A stretch of DNA of 64,000 bases from CAZPQK01 sp964588695. Its GTDB lineage: Bacteria; Krumholzibacteriota; Krumholzibacteriia; WVZY01; JAKEHA01. Each line of letters opens with the position of its first letter. Position 1 is the stretch's first letter. The notes under the pieces are model-generated. The model had not been told where the DNA came from, made no database searches, and saw only the letters and a program-made list of their open reading frames with translations. The stretch is from assembly GCA_964588695.1 (NCBI GenBank), contig CAZPQK010000002.1:62001-126000 (forward strand), given 5' to 3'. Of the stretch, positions 42,140 through 50,001 are shown in pieces. The position numbers and the translations under genes were made by a program.

Positions 42140-43575
42140 TCGTCGTCCTCGTCGGGAATCACCGTGGCGCGAGCCCAGTCGAGGTCGTCGACCAGGCGAT
42201 GGATGTCACTCGCCTTGGTGGCGTAGTTGGTGATCGTCGCGCGTAGTACTGGCAAACGACCACCCATCCGCGTGGCCGATATCCAGGCGCGACCCGAGTC
42301 GACTATCATATCGGCAATCGCGCTTAAGGCCGCAAAGTCGGTGTGGGCCGGATCCTGTTCGTTGACGAAGCACACGGTGGGCAGCGGCGTGTCGTTGACC
42401 ACACGCCATCCGTGGATCGGAAGTTGCGCGCGCAACAAGTTACCCATGTCGTTTTGATGACGCAGAGCGCGCTCGTAGCCCTCCCAGCCCGCAACCATCA
42501 GCGTTAGGAAAAGCTTCAAGCCGATAAACCGTCGCGACCACTGCATGGAATGACGATGGGGATCTTCGATTTCATCGTCGGCGGTTAACGGCATGTAGGA
42601 CGTATCAATTGCAAAAGCCGTTTCAGTTACCCCGGCATGACGTGTCAGAAACATGCCTGCACCCATAGGGACCGACAGCCACTTGTGCGCGTCAAAGGTT
42701 ATTGAGTCGGCGCGCTGAATTCCGTCCAGAAATGGCTTGAGTTCTGGAACCAGGACTGCGGCACCGCCCCAAGCCGCGTCGACATGAAACCAAAGTCCGT
42801 GCCGTTCCGCAATCGTAGCGATTCGCGCGAGCGGGTCGATCAAACCCGCATTGGTTGTTCCTGCTGTTGCGACAATCATGAACGGAGCCGCGCCTTCGGC
42901 GATATCGCGACGAATCTGTTCGTCCAGAGCTGCCGTGTCGATTGTGTATTCCGGCGTCAACAAAACTTCCCGAACCGCATCGCTGCCCAAGCCGCTCATC
43001 CGCGCCGACTTCGCGATCGAGTGGTGCCCTTCGGCGCCTGCGTAAATAATCGGATCGCCTTCGATCGAACGCACTCCGTCGTTGCGTGCCGCTGGGAACG
43101 CGTTCATGAGCGCCACCAGAACTGCAGTGTGGTTGGCCTCAGCCCCACCAGCGGTAAAACCGCCGTAGGTTGTGCGTGGGTCGAAACCAAACTTTTCGCC
43201 CAAGGCACGTACCAGCATTCGCTCCATCTCGCAGGCCGCCGGACTATGCGACCACGCCGCGAGTTGCGGATTAAACGCGGCGACCAGAGCATCGGCGGCG
43301 ATTCCCATGGTCGAAGGTGCGGGGTTGAACAAACCGTAGTAACGCGGGTGGGGCACATGAACCTGAGTGTCCCACAACGTGCTGACCACAAAGTCGAGCG
43401 CCTCGATACTGTCGCGCGGCGTAGTGAAGTCGACCGACGCAAGATTCTTCCGAATCTCGGCCAGATCCGGCGGCGAACTGACGGATCGATTGGCAAGCGT
43501 GGACTGATAGTGCTCGATACGCTCGATGAGCGCTTGCCACAGCGCGTTGCGTTTTTCGGGCGGTAATGACAGCAC
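42136..43575 (-). CDS. pyridoxal-phosphate group II decarboxylase
   Basis: 479 residues, related to aromatic-L-amino-acid/glutamate decarboxylases. Seen: GGFTAGGAEANHTAVLVALM, the PLP Asp/His region LWFHVDAAWGGAAVL, and the PLP-lysine motif SITFDAHKWLSVPMGAGM. The amino-acid substrate is not evident. It starts with GTG, with GGAG seven bases upstream, four bases after the stop of the EamA gene. Confidence 0.92.
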   Translation of the reverse strand: MLSLPPEKRNALWQALIERIEHYQSTLANRSVSSPPDLAEIRKNLASVDFTTPRDSIEALDFVVSTLWDTQVHVPHPRYYGLFNPAPSTMGIAADALVAAFNPQLAAWSHSPAACEMERMLVRALGEKFGFDPRTTYGGFTAGGAEANHTAVLVALMNAFPAARNDGVRSIEGDPIIYAGAEGHHSIAKSARMSGLGSDAVREVLLTPEYTIDTAALDEQIRRDIAEGAAPFMIVATAGTTNAGLIDPLARIATIAERHGLWFHVDAAWGGAAVLVPELKPFLDGIQRADSITFDAHKWLSVPMGAGMFLTRHAGVTETAFAIDTSYMPLTADDEIEDPHRHSMQWSRRFIGLKLFLTLMVAGWEGYERALRHQNDMGNLLRAQLPIHGWRVVNDTPLPTVCFVNEQDPAHTDFAALSAIADMIVDSGRAWISATRMGGRLPVLRATITNYATKASDIHRLVDDLDWARATVIPDEDDE

Positions 43576-43578
43576 GCG

Positions 43579-44496
43579 TTACTCCGCGGTTATTTTTTTG
43601 GCGGCAGACTTCTTCATACTTCCCAGGTAGATCGCGGCCAGCGCCAGCATCGCTCCGAACACTTCAATAGGGGCAGTCGGGCGTCCAAAGAATACAATAT
43701 CCCAAATGAAGGTAAGTGTGGGCTGGGTCAGCAGAATCAATCCCGCGATGGATGCGTCGACGCGAATCAACGCGCGGGTAATTATGATCCAGCCCAGTGC
43801 CTGACAAACAACTCCGTACGTGACCATCCACACCCACGACGCGGTATCAGGAATGGTAAACGAAGTTCCGTCAACAAACCCGGTAATAACCAGAATCGTA
43901 CCGGTAAAAAAAGTCACCCATACCAGGTTCGCGGTGGGGTGAAGTCGGCGTCGTGATCGTCCCGCGCCACGTAGGGTTAGCAAGTAACCGGCGTAGGTGA
44001 TAGCGGTAAACACACCAAAGAGCAGCCCGCGCTTGTACTCCGCACCCAGTTCGGCCCAGTCCCCGCCCAACAGCAGGAACAAACCGATGATGGCCAGGGG
44101 AATGCTTAGCACAAAGCGAAAGGTGGCGCGTTCGCGAAACACCAGCACACCCACTATCGCCAGGACGAACACCTGAAAGTTGCCCATGATCGTGGCGAGC
44201 CCTGGCCCGATGTAAATGATACTGCGATGCCAAAAGAAGATGTCGGCAGCAAAGAAGCACGCGGCCAGCAATGCCCACAGCACCGGAAGAGCGCCAGCCC
44301 AAAGGCGCAAACGTTGCACCGCGACAAACACCAGCAATGTGAGAAACCCAAAGAGGTTCCGGTACACTCCCGACGCGGTGGGTTCGACATCGGCCAGCCG
44401 CACAAAAACCGCAGAGAAGCTGATAAGGAAGCTGCCCAACAGCAGCAATGCAATGTTTCGTCTAGCGTCGGACAGTGTGGCGTCCGGAGCGTTCAT
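43579..44496 (-). CDS. EamA/DMT family transporter
   Basis: 305 residues, ten predicted membrane helices in two EamA repeats (PSGVYRNLFGFLTLL... and ITYAGYLLTLRGAG...). Typical drug/metabolite exporters of this size move amino acids or metabolites. The start overlaps the stop of the M49-like gene (ATGA). It sits directly upstream of the decarboxylase and could export its product. Confidence 0.92.
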   Translation of the reverse strand: MNAPDATLSDARRNIALLLLGSFLISFSAVFVRLADVEPTASGVYRNLFGFLTLLVFVAVQRLRLWAGALPVLWALLAACFFAADIFFWHRSIIYIGPGLATIMGNFQVFVLAIVGVLVFRERATFRFVLSIPLAIIGLFLLLGGDWAELGAEYKRGLLFGVFTAITYAGYLLTLRGAGRSRRRLHPTANLVWVTFFTGTILVITGFVDGTSFTIPDTASWVWMVTYGVVCQALGWIIITRALIRVDASIAGLILLTQPTLTFIWDIVFFGRPTAPIEVFGAMLALAAIYLGSMKKSAAKKITAE

Positions 44497-46313
44497 CGTT
44501 GCAGTGCGCCCAGCACGGCGTATTTCACCATGACGTAGCGATACAGCTCCGAATCTCGAAGTGCCCGGGCTGTGGCCTGGTTAAACGAATCCCACTTGGT
44601 CCACCTGGCGATGTACTCGTTGGCAGCGTTTTCGTCGCCGCGATACTGTAGCGCCAGCACCTCTTGCAACATCTGGCCAACGACGTCGTGCACGCGTGCG
44701 TAATTAATGTCCAGTTCACTGCGCTTACGAGCTACAAGCCCGTTTGCCAGGAAGTAGTTGAACTGCATCAACTCCATGGTCTGGTAAGTCTGTTGCGGCT
44801 TAGGCTCTGCCTTTAACAACGTTCGCCGCACACCGCTCGCGTAAACCGACTTACGCGCCGCGTCGGTGTAGTATCCACGCTTGGTGAGTTCCTCCACCAG
44901 GAACAATGACACCAGGTCGGCTTTAAGCTCTTCAAGCTTCTGCGAGGCCGAACCCAACGCGACGTTAAGGTCGCGACCATCGTGGGTGGTCGCAGGCCCC
45001 AGGTAGTGCCCAATCTCGTGCCACAGGGTGCGGTTAAACGCGCCGTCGGCGGTGAGGTCGTGGTCGAACGCGCTAGTGACGACGGTCTGAAAATTTCGCA
45101 ACCGTATGGCAAACAGGTCGTCGTCGCGAAGGATGTTAGAGCGAATCAGAATGGTGCGACCATACTTGCGAGCGTGGTTGGGATCGTTGGGAAGAATCGT
45201 CGCGGTATTGCTGCCTCTAGCCTGCCCAAAATCGGCTACGACATCGTAGACGCCAACCGGAATATTTTCGCGTACAAACTTCTTGTTGCCGCCGGTCCAG
45301 CCTTTGGGTTCGTAGGGAAGCTTGTTTTCGAACTCCTGCAACCCGGTAATTGCGGATGCCAAAGCCTTGCTTCGTTCGATGTCGCGCACCAGAACACTCA
45401 AGCCCCAGTATGCCTTCACCCCATAGATGCCATCGTCGTAGGTTTCGTAAGCACCGATCTGCGCGTTGAGGTTCTTAAAACTCCCGGTCACCCAAGATGC
45501 ATCGCCCGCTTCGTAGTCGTTGGTTACCAGATCACGTGCCCGCAACCGCAGGTACTGAGCAAAGTCGGGATCTTCTTGGGAAACAGCATCGGCCGCTGCA
45601 TCCAGCTTTTCTGCCATGACCATGATGTCGTCGGCGTATGCAACCGCGTACGGGACCGATACCAGGCCACCCTTGGTGGCGCGGGCGGCCTTAATCTGTG
45701 CCTCGAGATGAGGGAAGAATCTATTGAGTTCGGCGTAGGTGTCCAGGTTGGCCAGGTAGGTGACCAGGTCATCGTCGTCGCCGCGCCGTACCACCGAGCG
45801 CAGATGAAGCATGGCGTCGCGCTGGGCGGGACGCCCGGCGAAGTACGTGTCCAACTCTTCGCGGTCAATTCCCCACGGATACAACGTTCCGCCGGGCTTG
45901 ACCATGTCGACCGGCACGAACGGAGTATACGTACCGTCCAGCGTCCGTGCGATTGGCCCCTCAAAAAGATAATAGAGGTCGTTAAGCGTGCGGACGTATT
46001 CGTCGCGTGGCGTCGCGCGAATCTTGTTGGCGAGGTCGGCGCGAACATCGGGCGACTGGTAATGCTTGGCGTCTTCGTACAAGCGCTGCATCATGTCGCC
46101 TACTTCCAACAGCAAGTTCAGCGCTTCGCGCTCGTTGAGGCTGAGGTGGGCCAGATCCGGTTGCAGTCGAACCGTTAGCGTTTTGTCGAGAATCTTCTGC
46201 GCTTCTTTAGCGCTGAAGTAGCCGTTCTCTCCACCGCCGGCCGCCGACTGACGCGGCGCGCACGACGCCAGAATCACGCCAGCCAGCAAGAGCCCAGTCA
46301 CTCGCAACTTCAC
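44493..46313 (-). CDS. M49-like (dipeptidyl-peptidase III family) lipoprotein
   Basis: About 606 residues. Beginning with the GTG at 46313 (next to the pgm stop, with GGGAG upstream), the protein starts with a lipoprotein signal VKLRVTGLLLAGVILASC. The catalytic part has HEIGHYLGP (about residues 432-440) and, 30 residues later, EELKADLVSLFLVEEL, the zinc-ligand pair pattern of family M49 (HExxGH...EExxAD). Here the first motif is HEIGH, the five-residue form. A reading frame upstream to 46415 overlaps pgm and is rejected as the start. Probably a periplasmic zinc peptidase. Confidence 0.85.
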   Translation of the reverse strand: MKLRVTGLLLAGVILASCAPRQSAAGGGENGYFSAKEAQKILDKTLTVRLQPDLAHLSLNEREALNLLLEVGDMMQRLYEDAKHYQSPDVRADLANKIRATPRDEYVRTLNDLYYLFEGPIARTLDGTYTPFVPVDMVKPGGTLYPWGIDREELDTYFAGRPAQRDAMLHLRSVVRRGDDDDLVTYLANLDTYAELNRFFPHLEAQIKAARATKGGLVSVPYAVAYADDIMVMAEKLDAAADAVSQEDPDFAQYLRLRARDLVTNDYEAGDASWVTGSFKNLNAQIGAYETYDDGIYGVKAYWGLSVLVRDIERSKALASAITGLQEFENKLPYEPKGWTGGNKKFVRENIPVGVYDVVADFGQARGSNTATILPNDPNHARKYGRTILIRSNILRDDDLFAIRLRNFQTVVTSAFDHDLTADGAFNRTLWHEIGHYLGPATTHDGRDLNVALGSASQKLEELKADLVSLFLVEELTKRGYYTDAARKSVYASGVRRTLLKAEPKPQQTYQTMELMQFNYFLANGLVARKRSELDINYARVHDVVGQMLQEVLALQYRGDENAANEYIARWTKWDSFNQATARALRDSELYRYVMVKYAVLGALQR

Positions 46314-46314
46314 G

Positions 46315-47706
46315 CTATTCGTTCTCCCATTCCTTACTGATTTCGGGGTACTTGTCCATGTACCCCCGGATCGTCTCTTTGATTTCTTCCAGACGTTCGG
46401 CGGTCTTGGCTTCAAAACGCATCACCAGCACCGGAAGGTTCGACGATGCCCGAACCAACCCCCAACCGTCTTCCCAAACGACGCGGGCGCCATTGATATC
46501 GATCACGCGGTCGAAGTCGCGCTTGAGGTCGGCGGTTAGCTTGTCGACGATGCCGTACTTAACTTCGTCGGCACAATGGGTTTGAATCGCCGGAGTCGAA
46601 ATGTAGTACGGCGTGTCTTCCACGATGGTCGACACCTTTTCGTTTCGCTCCGAAACATATTCGGCAAACCTCAGCCCCGAATATAGGCCGTCATCGTAAC
46701 CGTAGTAATTTTCGACAAAGAAAATGTGGCCGCTCATTTCGCCCGCCAGCGCAGCCTTTTCTTTGTGCAGCTTGGCCTTGATGTGGGAATGGCCGGTTTT
46801 CCACATGATGGGCTCCCCACCGTGCTCGCGAATGTCGTCTTCTAGTGCTTGCGAACACTTGACATCGAAGATAATCTTCGCGCCCGGCTGTTTTTGCAGC
46901 ACCTGGCGCGCCATCAGAATCATATAACGATCGGGCCACACGCCTTCGCCGTTTTCGTCGACGACACCCAGACGGTCACCGTCGCCGTCAAAAGCGAGAC
47001 CGATGTCCGCGCCCTCTTTGCGCACTCGATTGCCCAAAAACTCGATGGTGTCGGTACGGGCCGGGTCGGGCTCGTGGTTAGGAAACGACGGGTCCAGGTC
47101 GGTGAACTGCTCGATCACCTCCAGCCCGGCTTCGCGAAACAGACGCGGCGCAAAGGCACCGGCAGTACCGTTACCCGTGTCGATTACTACCTTGAGTTTC
47201 TTTTTAATGTCGACGCGCTTTATGAGATCGGCGACCCAATCATCCTCCCACTTTACGTCGGTATACTCGCCCTTGGGCGCTTCGTGGTATTCGTCGTTCT
47301 CGATCATGGCGAGGATTTCGCGGAGCTCTTCGCCACCAAGCGTGTAGGAAAAACCGGCAGCCAGCTTAAGGCCGTTCCAGCCGTTGGGGTTGTGGCTTCC
47401 GGTGACCATCGCCCCACCTTTGACGTCGTAGCGATACTGCGACCAGTACATGATCGGCGTCAGGCACATCCCCAAACCAATGACGTTACGCCCGGTAGAG
47501 CGCAAGCCGGCGATCAAACCGTCTTTAATCTCGACCGAACCCATGCGACTGTCATAGCCCACAACCAGGCTCTCGATGCCGCGCTTTTCCAGAAATGTGC
47601 CGTAGGCCTTTCCGATGAGTTCGGCCGACTTGCCGTTGAGTTCGTCGTCGTTAACCCGTCCGCGAATGTCGTATTCACGGAACATGGTCCGTTCGATGGT
47701 CGCCAT
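46315..47706 (-). CDS. phosphomannomutase/phosphoglucomutase
   Basis: 463 residues of the alpha-D-phosphohexomutase family (AlgC/ManB type), interconverting hexose-1- and hexose-6-phosphates for cell-envelope sugars. Seen: FREYDIRGRVNDDEL, the phosphoserine loop MVTGSHNPNGWNGLK (Ser104), the magnesium loop AFDGDGDRLG, and GEMSGHIFF. The ATG at 47706, preceded by GGGGG, begins the standard N-terminus; an in-frame extension to 47820 is rejected. First gene of a run reaching pyk. Confidence 0.94.
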   Translation of the reverse strand: MATIERTMFREYDIRGRVNDDELNGKSAELIGKAYGTFLEKRGIESLVVGYDSRMGSVEIKDGLIAGLRSTGRNVIGLGMCLTPIMYWSQYRYDVKGGAMVTGSHNPNGWNGLKLAAGFSYTLGGEELREILAMIENDEYHEAPKGEYTDVKWEDDWVADLIKRVDIKKKLKVVIDTGNGTAGAFAPRLFREAGLEVIEQFTDLDPSFPNHEPDPARTDTIEFLGNRVRKEGADIGLAFDGDGDRLGVVDENGEGVWPDRYMILMARQVLQKQPGAKIIFDVKCSQALEDDIREHGGEPIMWKTGHSHIKAKLHKEKAALAGEMSGHIFFVENYYGYDDGLYSGLRFAEYVSERNEKVSTIVEDTPYYISTPAIQTHCADEVKYGIVDKLTADLKRDFDRVIDINGARVVWEDGWGLVRASSNLPVLVMRFEAKTAERLEEIKETIRGYMDKYPEISKEWENE

Positions 47707-47793
47707 GGGGTACCCCCGCTGTATGATGTGGTTGGTTATGAAAAAAGGACTTAGACCCAGAAGGTATCGAATTGCGCGCGCCGCTACAACCAG

Positions 47794-47818
47794 AAAGGGC
47801 CGGAGCGAACTCCGGCCC
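47794..47818 (-). terminator. intrinsic terminator after hsp20
   Basis: GGGCCGGAG-TTCG-CTCCGGCCC, a 9-bp stem with a stable UUCG loop, followed by TTTCTG on the minus strand. Confidence 0.8.
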
Positions 47819-47856
47819 AACTGGTTGGCACAATGTGAGGATAAATGCTTTGCGGC

Positions 47857-48303
47857 CTACGAAACTGAGACCTTGCGGCCAACGGCGGCGGCGGCTTTGG
47901 GCGCCGTCACGGTTAGCACTCCGTCTTCCATCTTGGCCTTGATATTCTCGCGATCCACTTCCTTGCCCAGGTTGAAGCGGCGCTGGAATTTCGACGAGCG
48001 GATTTCACGTCGCAGCACGTTGCCCGACTTGTCTTCCGTCTCGTTGGATACCTCGCCGGTCACCGTCAGGATGTCGCCGTCGAGCGAAACATCGACATTC
48101 GCCTTCGGGATACCCGGCATTTCGAGCGTAAAAACGAACGCTTTGTCGTTTTCAGCGATGTTGGTTTTGGGCAGGCGGAAGATGTCTCCGCCGTCGTTTT
48201 CGTCAACCGCCATGCCGCCTGGGGTCAGGCCGGCAGTGAGGCGATCGAAGTGGTCGAACAGATCACTAAAGTGGTCGACTGGGCTGTACTTTACGAGTTT
48301 CAT
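47857..48303 (-). CDS. Hsp20/alpha-crystallin small heat-shock protein
   Basis: 148 residues. The alpha-crystallin domain (about 45-135) shows 'TNIAENDKAFVFTLEMPGIPKANVDVSLDGDILTVTGE'-type strands, the FQRRFNLGKEVD turn, and the C-terminal GVLTVTAPKA motif. Holds unfolding proteins in oligomeric assemblies. The ATG at 48303 has GGAGG seven bases upstream. I saw no CIRCE element in the leader. Confidence 0.94.
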   Translation of the reverse strand: MKLVKYSPVDHFSDLFDHFDRLTAGLTPGGMAVDENDGGDIFRLPKTNIAENDKAFVFTLEMPGIPKANVDVSLDGDILTVTGEVSNETEDKSGNVLRREIRSSKFQRRFNLGKEVDRENIKAKMEDGVLTVTAPKAAAAVGRKVSVS

Positions 48304-48537
48304 CACACGTCCTCCTCATGTGGTGGTTATTTGTTCCGCGCTAAGCGTTGTTCTGCCCCGGTAAAAGCAGTAGCCGTGCCAAAACGATTCATTGCCTATA
48401 ATCCGTTGTTGTTACATAAGTTAACAGAACTTCAAGGTGAAGGTCGCGACCCACTGGTCGACTGCACTGTCACACAGACATGACACGGTGGCGCTCCCCT
48501 GCCAGTCGTGACAGAAAGACCGTCACAGCTGGCGTGC

Positions 48538-48543
48538 TATACT
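48538..48543 (+). promoter_or_regulatory. possible -10 element directly upstream of acpS
   Basis: TATACT ends six bases before the acpS ATG; no Shine-Dalgarno and no good -35 are seen. Compatible with a leaderless transcript. Confidence 0.3.
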
Positions 48544-48549
48544 CCCGCG

Positions 48550-48930
48550 ATGATTATCGGCATTGGTACAGATTTGATTGAAATTGCTCGCGTTCGGCGG
48601 GTCATGGAAGGCTACCCGGAGCGGTTCATGAACCGAATGTTCACCCCCGGCGAGCAGGGGTATATCAATACCTACGCCGACCCGGCGCCGCGGGCTGCCG
48701 GTCGGTTTGCGGTTAAAGAGTCGGTGATGAAGGCGCTGGGCACCGGCTGGAGCAGTGGCGTGCGCTGGCGGGACATTGAAGTGATCCGTCACCCCTCCGG
48801 GCGCCCGGACGTGCAACTGCACGGGCGCGCGAAAGAGATCTTCGAAAAGCGCGGGGGCAAGCGCATTCTGTGCACGATCACCCACTCGGAAGAGATGGCG
48901 ATGGCGCAGGTATTGTTCGAGTCTGAATAG
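48550..48930 (+). CDS. acpS: holo-[acyl-carrier-protein] synthase
   Basis: 126 residues. Transfers 4'-phosphopantetheine from CoA to the acyl carrier protein Ser. Magnesium-binding motifs are intact: MIIGIGTDLIEIARV with Asp8, and RFAVKESVMKALGTG with the Glu. Ends with the usual ITHSEEMAMAQVLFE strand. The ATG at 48550 starts the canonical motif; the in-frame extension to 48508 is rejected. Confidence 0.95.
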   Translation: MIIGIGTDLIEIARVRRVMEGYPERFMNRMFTPGEQGYINTYADPAPRAAGRFAVKESVMKALGTGWSSGVRWRDIEVIRHPSGRPDVQLHGRAKEIFEKRGGKRILCTITHSEEMAMAQVLFESE

Positions 48931-48936
48931 ACGACG

Positions 48937-49959
48937 CTAACGGCGAGACACGCCGAGTCCCGGTTCGGTCGGCAACACCAACTTACCTTCGACCACCTTA
49001 ACCCCCGCAAACGGGTCGTCAGCCAACAAGAGGTTGCCGTCGAGATCGGCGTAGTCAACCAACGGACTAATGTGAGCCGCCGCGGTGACTCCTAGCGATG
49101 TCTCCAACATACAACCCAGCATCACTTTCAGCCCCAGGTCGCGCGCGGTCGCAATCATGTGCAGTGCTGGTGTCAGCCCTCCGCACTTCATTAGCTTGAT
49201 ATTGATGCCGTGCCCCTGGTCGTGCGTTCGCGGCACGTCGATTGGATCAACGACACTCTCGTCCAGAATCACCGGCAGCGGACTGAGGCGCTTTAACGTG
49301 CGCAAACCGTCTGCGTCTTCGTGCGAGATCGGCTGTTCGACAAACTCAACATTGCGTTCGGACAGCTCCTGAACTTTCTGCAGCGCCATTTCGACATCCC
49401 AGCCCTCGTTAGCATCCACCCGGACGCGCTTGCCCGACCGCTCCAGAATTCGGTCGAGCATTTCCATATCTCCCAGCTGTCCCATCTTAATCTTGAGCAC
49501 TTTAAACTCGCCCGCGGCGTCAACCTTGCGGTCGACAACGTCGGGTTCGTCCATCCCGATCGTGAACGACGTGAGCGGAGTGTTGCTGGGGTTGGCGCCG
49601 AAGAGTTCGTAGCACGGTTTGTCTTCGACCTTACCCCGAATGTCCCACAACGCGGTGTCCAGCGCGGAGCGCACCGACGGGTGGGGTGCCAGGAAGCGCG
49701 CAATCTCTGCATCGGGGTTGTAGATTTGCGCCTGAAGTTGCTCCGGAGTTCCTTGCAGAAACCTACCGATGCTATTGCAGGCGCTGCGCACGGTAAGATC
49801 GGACTCGCCGTAGTACGCGTTGGGAGCGGCTTCCCCCCAGCCGGTAATACCGTCGACAACCAGGCGGACAATAAAAACGTTCGCGCCGGTTTTGGTGCCG
49901 CGGGCGATTCTAAACGGCTCGGCCGTGGCTATACTTAGTGGTTCTACTTCAAAGTCCAT
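48937..49959 (-). CDS. dipeptide epimerase (L-Ala-D/L-Glu epimerase-like), enolase superfamily
   Basis: About 340 residues. The muconate-lactonising/epimerase subgroup signature is visible: KIKMG (first catalytic Lys), RVDANEGWD, EQPI, ILDESV, and INIKLMKCGG (second Lys), with a C-terminal 'GCMLETSLGVTAAAH' loop. Characterised members epimerise L-Ala-D-Glu from recycled murein or other dipeptides. The ATG at 49959 gives the typical N-terminus. Convergent with acpS, stops six bases apart. Confidence 0.9.
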   Translation of the reverse strand: MDFEVEPLSIATAEPFRIARGTKTGANVFIVRLVVDGITGWGEAAPNAYYGESDLTVRSACNSIGRFLQGTPEQLQAQIYNPDAEIARFLAPHPSVRSALDTALWDIRGKVEDKPCYELFGANPSNTPLTSFTIGMDEPDVVDRKVDAAGEFKVLKIKMGQLGDMEMLDRILERSGKRVRVDANEGWDVEMALQKVQELSERNVEFVEQPISHEDADGLRTLKRLSPLPVILDESVVDPIDVPRTHDQGHGINIKLMKCGGLTPALHMIATARDLGLKVMLGCMLETSLGVTAAAHISPLVDYADLDGNLLLADDPFAGVKVVEGKLVLPTEPGLGVSRR

Positions 49960-50001
49960 CCCACTAACCATAACAGTCCAGGTTGGCCCCGGCAAAAGAA
50001 G

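Noticed and set aside
44982..46178. Plus-strand open frame of 398 codons
   Set aside because: Antisense to the M49-like peptidase gene.
46313..46415. Upstream extension of the M49-like gene
   Set aside because: It would overlap pgm by about 100 bases and would push the lipoprotein signal inside; the GTG beside the pgm stop fits better.
48304..48549. CTTGAA upstream of hsp20 as a heat-shock sigma-32 -35 box
   Set aside because: No matching CCCCAT-type -10 at the right distance, and no CIRCE inverted repeat.
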